A stretch of DNA of 64,000 nucleotides from an uncultured Altererythrobacter sp. Lineage in GTDB: Bacteria; Pseudomonadota; Alphaproteobacteria; Sphingomonadales; Sphingomonadaceae. The translations under genes were made by a program, and so were the position numbers. Below, one piece after another: positions 54,582 to 62,907 of this stretch. The notes below the pieces were generated by a model. The model was given only the letters and a program-made list of their open reading frames with translations. It was not told the origin of the DNA and ran no database searches. The stretch spans positions 1,178,001-1,242,000 of the forward strand of contig CANLLZ010000001.1 in assembly GCA_947492235.1 (NCBI GenBank), in the 5' to 3' direction. Numbering within the stretch: the stretch's first letter is position 1; each line of letters opens with the position of its first letter.

Positions 54582-55697
54582 TCACTGGTAATAGGACCCG
54601 AAGCGGCGACCGCTCGGGCTGAAATTGGTGGCGTTCAAAAGCAGTTTGATGTCCTCACAAGCGGACAGCAGTTGATAGGCATCTTCCAATGCGCTGCGCC
54701 CCGTCTGGTCGGCGCGGGCGACGAGAATGCCCTGCCCGACATGCTTGGCGAGTTCTGCGGCGGCCGACGCGGCCAGTGCGGGCGGCGTGTCGAAGATGAC
54801 GATCCGGTTGGGATGCCCCTGCGTCAGACGGTCGAGCACCTCGGCAGTCCGGCTGCTGGCCAGATATTCGCTGTCGGTGGTCGACTGGCTGCCGCTGGGA
54901 AGAACCCAGAGATTGCCGATATCGGTCCGCATGACGTGGTCTTCGACGTGACAATTCTCGTCTGCCAGCGCGTCCATGAAACCAGTGCCTGCCGGTATTC
55001 CGAGCGTTTCGGGCAAGCTTGGCTTGGCGAAATCTGCATCGACGAGAAGTATCTCGAGATCCTTTTCCGCTGCCAGAGCGATTGCCAGGTTGACCGCACA
55101 ATAGGTCTTGCCCTCGTCCGGATGGGGCGAGGAGATCAGAATACGGCGCGCCAGAGATGTGCCGGTTTCCCGTGCGGCGCCCAGCACCTGACGCTTCACG
55201 ATGCGGAATTCCTCCAGCAAAGCGCTAACCTCGCCATCGGGATCGATCAGGCCCTGATCGCGCAAAAGTTCGCGGTCAACATTGAACGGCTTGCCGCGAA
55301 ACGGCGTTGCATGCCCCGGCGCATCAATGGTGGCAGGAACGTTCGATGTTTGAGTCGCTGGAACCTGCGAGCTTACCTGCGGACTGGCCGCGCCTGGCAT
55401 TTCCTCGTTCATCAGCTTGGCACGCACCCGTGCAGCCAATGTTTCCAGATCGGGCATCTCCTGAGCAGGAGCCGGTGCGGGCGCAGCTTGCGCTGTTGCA
55501 GCCGGGGATGCCGTAGCATCCTTGCGCTTCACCGGGCGCGCACGTTTCATCGGCGCATCAGCCAGCTTGCCGGGCATAGGAGCTGGCCCGAATTCGCTCA
55601 GGCCAAAGGCACCGCTGGCGCGTTCGAACAGCGAGCTATCGCCGCCGCTGCTTTTCTCTGGCTCTTCGGGGAGCGGGATTTTCTTATGTTCGGTCAT
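54582..55697 (-). CDS. XrtA-associated tyrosine autokinase (BY-kinase)
   Basis: A 371-residue bacterial tyrosine kinase. The N-terminal ~170 residues are Pro/Ala-rich and disordered. The kinase has Walker A in ISSPHPDEGKTYCAVNLAIALA, Walker A' in ILLVDADFAKPSLPETLG and Walker B in RIVIFDTPPALAAS. The C-terminus is a very short tyrosine tail, GSYYQ, where larger clusters occur in Wzc-type kinases. It should pair with the chain-length protein, whose cytoplasmic end activates it, to control polymer length. It lies 13 bp after the Wzz gene. Confidence 0.93.
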   Translation of the reverse strand: MTEHKKIPLPEEPEKSSGGDSSLFERASGAFGLSEFGPAPMPGKLADAPMKRARPVKRKDATASPAATAQAAPAPAPAQEMPDLETLAARVRAKLMNEEMPGAASPQVSSQVPATQTSNVPATIDAPGHATPFRGKPFNVDRELLRDQGLIDPDGEVSALLEEFRIVKRQVLGAARETGTSLARRILISSPHPDEGKTYCAVNLAIALAAEKDLEILLVDADFAKPSLPETLGIPAGTGFMDALADENCHVEDHVMRTDIGNLWVLPSGSQSTTDSEYLASSRTAEVLDRLTQGHPNRIVIFDTPPALAASAAAELAKHVGQGILVARADQTGRSALEDAYQLLSACEDIKLLLNATNFSPSGRRFGSYYQ

Positions 55698-55710
55698 TGT
55701 CTGATCCCCC

Positions 55711-57249
55711 TCACGCTACCGTGCCAACCTGGACAAACTCGATTGCCAGCAGGATCGCGAAGACCCCGGCGAGAGCAGCGGATGCGGCGTAGAACATCTT
55801 CATTTTGCGGGCCTCGATGGCGCGCTGGCCATCCGTCATGGTGCGCGAGATGGCACCAATGACGGGCAGCTCCATCGCCCGTTCGAGCGAAGCCGTCGTG
55901 CTGAAGGTCGATTTGATCTGGCTGAGGCCGAAGGCTGCGCCGACGCCTGCACCCAGACCCACAATCAGGACACCCAGCAGCAACAGGGGCCGATTGGGCG
56001 CTGCCGGTTTGCGCGGCAGAGCAGGCGGTACGATAACGTCGAATTTGAACGAGCTGCGCTCGCTCTCGACCTGACCACGCAGCTTCATTTCCTCGCGGTC
56101 CTGCAGCAGATCGTCATATTTGGTCTTCAGCACTTCATAGTCGCGGCTGATGCGCTGGGCCTCTGCGGCCAGAGCCGGCTCACTTGCCTGATCGGCAATC
56201 AGGCTGGACATGTCCGCCTGCAGAGAGGCCTTGCGGGCCATGAGGGCCTGAACATTGGCCTGACGCTCGGCGCGAATGGAAACCAGCGAGCTGTAGGCCG
56301 GATTAGGCGAGCTGGTGGAACGACTCGTCTGCGGACCTTCGGCAGCCGCCTGCTGACGCAGGAGGCCAACTTGCCGCTCTGCAGCGATTACATCCGGGTG
56401 GTTGCTGGTCAGGCCGCGTGCACGCAAACCGGCAAGCTGGGCCTGAGCCTGCGAAAGCGCCGCGGATGCAGAACCCTGCGGCGACTGGATCGGGGGACCC
56501 TGGAGCGTCTCCGGCGTACCGGCGAGCTGGCCCTGAATCGCTGCCAATGCGCTTTGCGCCGCTGCCAGATCGGCATCCACGCCGCGCATTTCCGTGCGCA
56601 GTGCGCCGAGCTTAGTGGAAATGGCAGCCGCGCCGCCAATCAGTTCGGGATGCTCGGCCTCGAAGGCTGTACGGCGGGCTTCGGCCGCTTCCAGCTCGGT
56701 CGCGCGTTCGGCCAGCTGCTGGTCAAGAAAGACCACCGTTTCGGCCACTTCGCCGCGATTACCGGCAATGTTTTCCTCGCGGAAAATATCGATCAGCTTC
56801 TGCACCACATCCTGCGCAAGGGCAGCGTTCTGCGCATCGGAAAGGTGCCCCTTGCCGATGGTCGCGGTGATTTCGAAAAGATTGTCTTCTTCGCTCGTGA
56901 TCGAGACGTCTTCGGACAGACTGCCGATCTCGCGCTCCATCTCGCGCGGAGTGGAGACCCCCTCGCCCAACTTCGTGGAGCGAATGACCTTCTCGAGATT
57001 TTCCGAGCCCGCCAGCGTCTGTTTGACGCGCGCGATGTCGGTCTTGTCACTACCGGCAATACCAATCTGCTGGGCGAGCACGTCGTCCAGCTGAATGAAT
57101 ATCTTTGATTGGGCTTCGTAGCTGTTGGGGATCATGGCGACCACCAACCAGCCGAGCAAACAGATCGCCCAGGCCACACCCAGCACCAGCCACTTGCGGG
57201 CCCACGCCGAGTATACTGCCGATCGGAGCTCGTCGAAAACTTCGTTCAT
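55711..57249 (-). CDS. XrtA-system polysaccharide chain-length determinant (Wzz/PCP type)
   Basis: A 512-residue inner-membrane protein. The first membrane helix (WLVLGVAWAICLLGWLVVAMIP, residues ~19-40) starts the Wzz domain; the periplasmic part is mostly coiled coil (LDQQLAERATELEAAEARR, LAGLRARGLTSNHPDVIAAE). The second helix follows the proline-rich PALPRKPAAPNRPLLLLGVLIVG. A third hydrophobic stretch lies at the end (FYAASAALAGVFAILLAIEF). PCP proteins set EPS length and are regulated by the adjacent BY-kinase. Confidence 0.94.
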   Translation of the reverse strand: MNEVFDELRSAVYSAWARKWLVLGVAWAICLLGWLVVAMIPNSYEAQSKIFIQLDDVLAQQIGIAGSDKTDIARVKQTLAGSENLEKVIRSTKLGEGVSTPREMEREIGSLSEDVSITSEEDNLFEITATIGKGHLSDAQNAALAQDVVQKLIDIFREENIAGNRGEVAETVVFLDQQLAERATELEAAEARRTAFEAEHPELIGGAAAISTKLGALRTEMRGVDADLAAAQSALAAIQGQLAGTPETLQGPPIQSPQGSASAALSQAQAQLAGLRARGLTSNHPDVIAAERQVGLLRQQAAAEGPQTSRSTSSPNPAYSSLVSIRAERQANVQALMARKASLQADMSSLIADQASEPALAAEAQRISRDYEVLKTKYDDLLQDREEMKLRGQVESERSSFKFDVIVPPALPRKPAAPNRPLLLLGVLIVGLGAGVGAAFGLSQIKSTFSTTASLERAMELPVIGAISRTMTDGQRAIEARKMKMFYAASAALAGVFAILLAIEFVQVGTVA

Positions 57250-57263
57250 GGTCAGGAGCGCCC

Positions 57264-57911
57264 TTAGAAATTGCTCTCGGGGATGATGATCACGTCACCC
57301 GGACGCAGCATCACATTGGCTCGGCTGTCGCCGCGCTTCAGAAGATCGGAAAGCCGCAGGCCGTATTCGGTCTGACGCCCGGCCCGCGGATCGAAACGAA
57401 TCAGCTTGGCCCGGTTGCCGGCGGCGAATTCGGACAGGCCGCCAACTGCGATCATCGCATCCAGCACCGTCATATTCGCGCGGTACGGGATCGAAGCCGG
57501 CTGAGCGGTCGCGCCAATGACACGGACCTGCTGGCTGAATGTGCCGGCAAATTCGGTCACGATGACCGACACAATCGGCTGCTCGATAAATTGGGAAAGC
57601 TGAAGGCGGATATCTTCCTGCAGCATCGCCGGGGTCTTACCCACGGCAGGCATGTCGGTGACCAGCGGGATCGTGATGCGCCCATCGGGCCGGACCTGAA
57701 TGGCCTCTGCGCCCAGTTCCGGGTTGCGCCACACATGGATCGACAGCTTATCCAGCGGGCCGATCACATATTCCTGGCTCGGACCCTCCTGAGCAGCCAC
57801 AAATGCCGCAGGCGGCAGTTCGGGACCGCCCCCTGCACCGGCGCAGCCCGCCAGTGCCAGAGTGGAGACGACCGAAGTCGCCAGAACTTTCGAGATGCGG
57901 ATGTACGACAT
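57264..57911 (-). CDS. XrtA-system polysaccharide export lipoprotein (Wza/OPX type)
   Basis: A 215-residue protein, first gene of the main EPS operon. ATG 57911 follows AAGGAA; a TTG seven codons upstream has no ribosome-binding site. The signal peptide ends in a lipobox (LALAGC), so it is an outer-membrane lipoprotein. The polysaccharide biosynthesis/export (PES) domain is in YVIGPLDKLSIHVWRNPELG and VRPDGRITIPLV. The SLBB domain is in VRVIGATAQPASIPYRANMTV and DAMIAVGGLSEFAAGNRAKL. It forms the periplasmic/outer-membrane conduit for the polymer with the chain-length protein. Confidence 0.95.
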   Translation of the reverse strand: MSYIRISKVLATSVVSTLALAGCAGAGGGPELPPAAFVAAQEGPSQEYVIGPLDKLSIHVWRNPELGAEAIQVRPDGRITIPLVTDMPAVGKTPAMLQEDIRLQLSQFIEQPIVSVIVTEFAGTFSQQVRVIGATAQPASIPYRANMTVLDAMIAVGGLSEFAAGNRAKLIRFDPRAGRQTEYGLRLSDLLKRGDSRANVMLRPGDVIIIPESNF

Positions 57912-58078
57912 CGAAACGCTTCCTTGATCCAACCCGTGAGGAGCGCAGCATTCCGGCTAGTCCGGATACACTGGTCCCCGCGATTTGGAGCGTTTCTCGC
58001 CAAAAAGGGTGAACATCTCGTTAGTTTTCGGCGGTTTTCGGTGGGTTATCCCGATACGGGACATCAGACCTGTAAAGG
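57912..58078 (-). promoter_or_regulatory. Upstream region of the main XrtA EPS operon
   Basis: A 167-bp gap between the PLP decarboxylase stop and the export-lipoprotein start, on the same strand. It probably holds the promoter of the 11-gene EPS run. A short hairpin (TCCCG-ATA-CGGGA, 58049-58061) sits ~18 bp after the decarboxylase stop and may be a weak terminator. No clear -35/-10 pair could be assigned. Confidence 0.45.
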
Positions 58079-59317
58079 TTAAGCGAGCGTTTCCCTTGCC
58101 GGACCCTGCCCGAGAAAGGCCGATGGGGATGCTGTGGCGCCATAAGCACCGGCGCAAAACACGGCGACCAGATCGCCAACTTCGGCGCGTGGCAGTTCAG
58201 CCCGATCCGCCAGTCTGTCGAGCGGTGTGCACAGGCAACCGACCACACTGGCCATGTCATCCACCGGTGCAGAGAACCGGTTGGCAATAGCGACAGGATA
58301 GTTGCGCCGGATCACCGTTCCGAAATTGCCCGAGGCCGCCAATTGGTGATGCAGGCCGCCATCGGTGATGAGAAAAGTCTCCCCGTGGCTGTCCTTCCGG
58401 TCAACAATTCGTGTGAGATAAACTCCTGCAAGACCGACGAGATAGCGGCCAAGCTCGATACACAGATGCGCATTTTCCAGTGATTCCGGCAGCTCGGCGA
58501 ACCGATCAGACAAGGCCGCGCCAATGGCTGACACGTCCAGTTCCTCGTCACCGTGGAAGTAGGGAATACCAAAGCCGCCGCCCATATTGAGCTTGGGCAA
58601 GGCCTCGCCGATATCCACCGCGATCCGGTCCGCCAGAGTCAACACATTGGCCTGCGTCTCGATTATCGCCTCAGCCGAGAGAGCCTGCGAGCCGGTATAG
58701 ATATGCAGCCCGCGCCAACCGGCTCCGGCTGCGATCAACTCCCGACCAAGCGCTGGCACACGCTGCGCATCGACCCCGAATTGCTTGGCCCCGCCGCCCA
58801 TCTTCATGCCCGATCCCTTCATATCGAAATCGGGGTTTACACGAATGGCGAGACGGGGCGTGGTGCCCAGCATATCGGCAATGGCCAGCGCGCGGCGGGC
58901 CTCGTTTTCGGATTCAAGATTAAGCGTAACGCCCGCAGCAATGGCCGCTTCCAGTTCCGCGTCGCGCTTGCCCGGCCCTGCGAAACTGACTCGCGAAAGG
59001 TCAAAACCGGCGGCGCGCAGGATCTCCAGCTCTCCCCCCGACGCAATGTCGAAACCATCGACCAGCGGAGCCATGTGTTGCAGCACAGGCTCGAAGGGAT
59101 TGGCTTTGACAGCGTAATTGATGCCCAGCCGCTCCGGCATTGCATCACGCAGCATGGCCATCCGCCCGGTCAGACGATCACGCGAATAGACAAACAGAGG
59201 CGTCCCGCCCGCCTCCTCGACCAGCGCGGACGCGGTCTTGCCCGCAATGGCCAATTCGCCATTCACGGTCTCGTAGCCCTGAGGGATAGGACCAAGCGGT
59301 TTGGGTTTCACACTCAT
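58079..59317 (-). CDS. PLP-dependent decarboxylase, exosortase A system-associated
   Basis: A 412-residue fold-III decarboxylase related to diaminopimelate/ornithine decarboxylases. The PLP-binding Lys is in GINYAVKANPFEPVL. Phosphate-binding and substrate motifs follow: DIASGGELEILRAAG, LNMGGGFGIPYF, LCIELGRYLVGLAGVYLTRIVD and VGCLCTPLDRLADRAELP. The expected product is an amine or amino acid delivered to the neighbouring ligase/acyl carrier pair. The start overlaps the ligase stop by 4 bp. The substrate is unknown. Confidence 0.94.
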   Translation of the reverse strand: MSVKPKPLGPIPQGYETVNGELAIAGKTASALVEEAGGTPLFVYSRDRLTGRMAMLRDAMPERLGINYAVKANPFEPVLQHMAPLVDGFDIASGGELEILRAAGFDLSRVSFAGPGKRDAELEAAIAAGVTLNLESENEARRALAIADMLGTTPRLAIRVNPDFDMKGSGMKMGGGAKQFGVDAQRVPALGRELIAAGAGWRGLHIYTGSQALSAEAIIETQANVLTLADRIAVDIGEALPKLNMGGGFGIPYFHGDEELDVSAIGAALSDRFAELPESLENAHLCIELGRYLVGLAGVYLTRIVDRKDSHGETFLITDGGLHHQLAASGNFGTVIRRNYPVAIANRFSAPVDDMASVVGCLCTPLDRLADRAELPRAEVGDLVAVFCAGAYGATASPSAFLGQGPARETLA

Positions 59318-60840
59318 GCCCCGATCTCCCGCGCGAGCGCCGTCCTGTCCAGCTTCCCGTTGGGATTAATCGGCATTTGCTCACGCCAATGGATGACCTG
59401 CGGCTGCATGAAATTGGGCAGTTCCTTCGCAAGAGCAGCGGGAAGCTGATCCTCGCCGTTTGCAACACCAGGTTCGGCCCGCACGACCAGGTGGACTGCA
59501 TGACCCAGCCGGTCATCCTTCACCCCCAGCGCCACCGCCTCTGCCACAAGCCCGGTAGCAAGCGCCGCTTCTTCCACTTCCTGCGGGCTGATCCGGTTGC
59601 CCGCGCTTTTGATCATCGCATCACGCCGCCCGACAAAATGCAGCAGGCCCTGCCCATCGCGCCGCACACGGTCGCCCGACCAGACGGCGGTCCCGCCATA
59701 GTGCGAGGCGGCGGGCGCAGGCTTGAAGCGTTCGGCAGTCCGCTCGGCATCCTGCCAATAGCCTTGCGCGACCAGCGGCCCGCAATGCACCAGCTCCCCT
59801 TCTTCATCGGGCGCGGCCACTTCGCCGTCATCATTGATGACCAATATCTCCGCGAAAGGAATGGCGGTGCCCATCGAAGTAGGATTGCTGTCCACCAGCG
59901 CGGGATCGAGATAGGTCGAGCGAAAGGCTTCGGTCAGACCGTACATCGGAAAGAGCCGCGCATCGGGAAAGATTGTCCGGAGCTCGCCCACCAATTGCGT
60001 GGTCAGAGCTCCACCGGAATTGGTCATGCGCCGCATCGGAGCGACGGCTTCTGCGGGCCAGTCGGTTTCCGTCAGCTGGACCCAAAGCGGAGGAACGGCG
60101 GCGAGTGTTGTCACACCGTGTTTCGCACAGGCCTTCACCACATCGCGGGCAAACAAATAATCGAGCGGGACGACACTGGCCCCGGCATACCATGCATTCA
60201 GCAACTGGTTCTGGCCGTAATCGAAGCTGAGCGGTAGCACGCCCAAAACCACATCATCGGCGGCTATGCCAAGATAATCCGCCACGCTGACAGCGCCCAA
60301 CCACATATTCGCATGGCTCAGCATCACCCCCTTGGGCCTTCCGGTGGAGCCGCTGGTATAAAGGATCGCCGCGAGGTCATCGGGATCGTGCGAGGATGGA
60401 GCCATGGTGCCGCCAAACGCTTCGGCCGCGGCCCACGTTTCCTTTTCGTCCATCACCTGGCAGGTTGCGGACGCATCGCTCTCCTCCAGCGTCTTCAAAC
60501 GCGCCGCCGTCCCCAGCAGCATCACCGGCTCGCAATCGTCCAGAATATGCGCAACCTGAGCGCGCTTCAGCAGCGGATTGATCGGGACGTGCACCAGCCC
60601 CGCCCGCGCACAGGCTAGCGGCAGGAGACATGTAAGCTCTCCCTTGGCTGCCCAGCTAGCCACGCGCGCGCCCTTATCGGGCACCTGATCCGCCAGCCAT
60701 GCCGCCAGCAGGGCAACACGGCTTCTTAATGCCTGATAGGTAAGCGTGCCCGCACGCAGCGTAAGCGCAGGGTCGTGATCGGCCCCGCGCATCGCCAGAT
60801 GGTCGAGCGGTTGTGCTTTGATGTCAGGCGTATGCTGCAT
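59314..60840 (-). CDS. AMP-forming acyl-CoA/aminoacyl ligase, exosortase A system-associated
   Basis: A 508-residue ANL-superfamily enzyme. The ATP loop is AAILYTSGSTGRPKGVMLS, later motifs are LFPMYGLTEAFRSTYLDP and IKSAGNRISPQEVEEAA, and the catalytic Lys is in MPINPNGKLDRTAL near the end. It should activate a carboxylic acid and load it onto a thiol: CoA, or the acyl carrier protein encoded 1 kb away on the other strand. The start codons of this gene and of the GNAT-like gene are only 20 bp apart, divergently. Confidence 0.94.
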   Translation of the reverse strand: MQHTPDIKAQPLDHLAMRGADHDPALTLRAGTLTYQALRSRVALLAAWLADQVPDKGARVASWAAKGELTCLLPLACARAGLVHVPINPLLKRAQVAHILDDCEPVMLLGTAARLKTLEESDASATCQVMDEKETWAAAEAFGGTMAPSSHDPDDLAAILYTSGSTGRPKGVMLSHANMWLGAVSVADYLGIAADDVVLGVLPLSFDYGQNQLLNAWYAGASVVPLDYLFARDVVKACAKHGVTTLAAVPPLWVQLTETDWPAEAVAPMRRMTNSGGALTTQLVGELRTIFPDARLFPMYGLTEAFRSTYLDPALVDSNPTSMGTAIPFAEILVINDDGEVAAPDEEGELVHCGPLVAQGYWQDAERTAERFKPAPAASHYGGTAVWSGDRVRRDGQGLLHFVGRRDAMIKSAGNRISPQEVEEAALATGLVAEAVALGVKDDRLGHAVHLVVRAEPGVANGEDQLPAALAKELPNFMQPQVIHWREQMPINPNGKLDRTALAREIGA

Positions 60841-60860
60841 GGAAACGGAGTAACGTCCTC

Positions 60861-61862
60861 GTGAATGCGATTGCTGCCAGCTATCACGACAGGGTTAACG
60901 TCTTGCAAGGGACGCGTGCATTTGCCTCGTCCCCTTTCGACCGGCCAGAATGGTTTGCGCTGCTGGCGCAGAATGCCCGCCCATTGGTTGCGATGGCAAG
61001 CGAGGGCGACGCATTGGCAGCAATGGCGCTGAGCGAAGCCAATGGCCGGATCGAGCCGCTACGCAATTGGTACAGCTTCACATGGCGCCAACTCGCCCCC
61101 GATGGAGCGGAGGGCGACCGGTTGCTGACTAGTATCGCCCGCGATCTGCGCAGTCGGTCGCACCGCGTCACGCTGTGGCCCGTGCCCGACGAAGATGGCT
61201 CTGCCACGCGGCTGGAGCAAGCGTTTCGCAATGCGGGGTGGAATGTTCTGCGCGAGCAATGCGACCACAATCACATACTGCCGGTTAAAGGCCGCAGCTT
61301 TGCCGAATATTGGGCCAGTCGCCCGGGCCGGATGCGCACGACGCTCAAACGCAAGGCGAAGAAGGTCGACGTGGAACTGCTGACGCGGTTCGATGTTGCG
61401 GCGTGGGATGCCTATGAGGCAATCTATGCCGAAAGCTGGAAGCCGGAGGAAGAAACGCCCGGCCTGCTGCGCGCTTTTGCGGAGGAAGAAGGCGAAGCTG
61501 GCCGTATCCGTCTGGCGATTGCACGCCATGACGGTGAACCGGTCGCGGCGCAATTCTGGACCGTGGAAGACGGCACAGCCTATATTCACAAGCTCGCCCA
61601 CCGGGAGGCGCACAAGACCCTGTCGGCCGGCACCACGCTCAGCGCCGCACTGTTCGAGCATGTGATCGATACGGACGGCGTGTCGCTGATCGATTTCGGA
61701 ACTGGCAATGATCGCTACAAAGCCGACTGGATGGAGGAAATTCGCCCGCGCTATCGTATCGACTGCCTCGATCCACGCCAGGCCGCCGCCTGGCCGCCAC
61801 TAGCAAAACGCCGGATCGGCGGAATCGCGGCGCGCCTTGCGCCTAAAGCCGCAGAAAGCTAG
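60861..61862 (+). CDS. GNAT/BioF2-like acyltransferase
   Basis: A 333-residue protein starting at GTG 60861. SRPGRMRTTLKRKAKKVDVELL and WDAYEAIYAESWKPEEETPGLL, then VAAQFWTVEDGTAYIHKLAHRE and DGVSLIDFGTGNDRYKADWM form the BioF2/CelD-like acetyltransferase layout, related to the FemAB group. It is a second, distinct GNAT-type protein in the locus besides the FemAB-like one at 49.8-50.8 kb. Its position before an acyl carrier protein suggests it takes an acyl or aminoacyl group from that carrier. Acceptor unknown. Confidence 0.87.
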   Translation: MNAIAASYHDRVNVLQGTRAFASSPFDRPEWFALLAQNARPLVAMASEGDALAAMALSEANGRIEPLRNWYSFTWRQLAPDGAEGDRLLTSIARDLRSRSHRVTLWPVPDEDGSATRLEQAFRNAGWNVLREQCDHNHILPVKGRSFAEYWASRPGRMRTTLKRKAKKVDVELLTRFDVAAWDAYEAIYAESWKPEEETPGLLRAFAEEEGEAGRIRLAIARHDGEPVAAQFWTVEDGTAYIHKLAHREAHKTLSAGTTLSAALFEHVIDTDGVSLIDFGTGNDRYKADWMEEIRPRYRIDCLDPRQAAAWPPLAKRRIGGIAARLAPKAAES

Positions 61863-61900
61863 GGAGCGGCCCACTTTCGACCGTGGGTGAATTCACAAGC

Positions 61901-62206
61901 ATGACCGACCAGTCCGCTCTCCCAAAGAACAATTCCCTGCGCAGCCGCGCGTCCATCGACAGCGACCTGCGCAGCATCTTGTGCGACGTGCTGGGTCTCG
62001 ACGTGGACGAGGTCGAGACCTTCGACGCCGACACCGGCCTGTTCGGTCATCTGCCGGAGCTCGATTCCATGGCGGTCGCCGGACTGCTGACCGAGATGGA
62101 AGACCGTCTGGCCATCATGATCGAAGACGACGATGTTGACGGCGAAATGCTGGAGACCTTCGGCGGCCTGCTTGCCTTTGCCGAAGCCAAAGTCGCGGAA
62201 AGCTAA
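61901..62206 (+). CDS. Acyl carrier protein
   Basis: A 101-residue carrier starting at ATG 61901 (MTDQSALPKNNSLRSRASID); an in-frame GTG at 61883 is possible. The phosphopantetheine attachment Ser is in HLPELDSMAVAGLLTEMEDRL, replacing the usual DSL by DSM. The helix pattern is ACP-like and acidic (IEDDDVDGEMLETFGG). It lies 38 bp after the GNAT gene and 8 bp before the first hydrolase-like gene, and should carry the acid activated by the nearby ligase. It does not belong to fatty-acid synthesis (no fab genes nearby). Confidence 0.92.
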   Translation: MTDQSALPKNNSLRSRASIDSDLRSILCDVLGLDVDEVETFDADTGLFGHLPELDSMAVAGLLTEMEDRLAIMIEDDDVDGEMLETFGGLLAFAEAKVAES

Positions 62207-62214
62207 GCACCGCA

Positions 62215-62907
62215 ATGTTTGCGGTCTGGCCCTGCCCCCTGCCGGGTGGTGAAACCGCAGAGGAAAATGTCCGCCTTTTCGATGCCGGGCGCGCTCAGCG
62301 TTTGCTGGTTATCCCTCCGCTGTTCGATGAGCACAACAAGCTGCGCCACCAGTTGGTCGAGGTAATGCGGCGGCTGGATATGTCGGACATCGACAGTTTT
62401 CTCTTCGATCTGCCGGGCTGCAATGAGAGCACCCTTCTTCTTTCCAAGCAATCATTGGCCAGCTGGCGAAACGCCGTCGAAGCAGCAATCTCGCATTTTC
62501 GTGCGACACATGTGCTAGCGGTGCGCGGTGGCGGACTGCTAGTGCCGGATACAATCTCCGGCTGGCTGTATGGCCCCGTGGCAGGCAAACAATTGCTTCG
62601 TTCCATGCTTCGCGCGCGAGTGATTTCCTCGCGGGAAGCAGGCACGGAAGAGAGCGCAGAAACACTGTCTGAAATTGCCCGCAGTGGCGGGATCACGCTG
62701 GCTGGCTGGACCATCGGCCAGGACATGTTTGCCGAGCTCGAAGCGTCCGAAAAACCGGTGCCAGAGAACCTTGTAATCATCGAACAATCCTCCGTCGGCG
62801 GGTCTCCCCTATGGCTGAGGGCAGAGCCCGATTATGATGCGGCGCAGGCAGACGCGCTCGCGGCGCTGATTGCTGATGGCATCTTGGGCACGGGGCCAAG
62901 CGAATGA
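62215..62907 (+). CDS. Exosortase A-associated hydrolase-like protein 2, degenerate nucleophile elbow
   Basis: A 230-residue protein with an alpha/beta-hydrolase-like layout: RLLVIPPLFDEHNKLRHQLVEVM, DIDSFLFDLPGCNES and ATHVLAVRGGGLLVP. At the place of the nucleophile elbow (GxSxG) it reads RGGGL, with no Ser, Cys or Asp, so catalysis by the classical mechanism is doubtful. The length is that of exosortase-associated hydrolase 2 as I recall. It overlaps the next gene by 4 bp. It may be a non-catalytic partner of hydrolase 1. Confidence 0.82.
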   Translation: MFAVWPCPLPGGETAEENVRLFDAGRAQRLLVIPPLFDEHNKLRHQLVEVMRRLDMSDIDSFLFDLPGCNESTLLLSKQSLASWRNAVEAAISHFRATHVLAVRGGGLLVPDTISGWLYGPVAGKQLLRSMLRARVISSREAGTEESAETLSEIARSGGITLAGWTIGQDMFAELEASEKPVPENLVIIEQSSVGGSPLWLRAEPDYDAAQADALAALIADGILGTGPSE

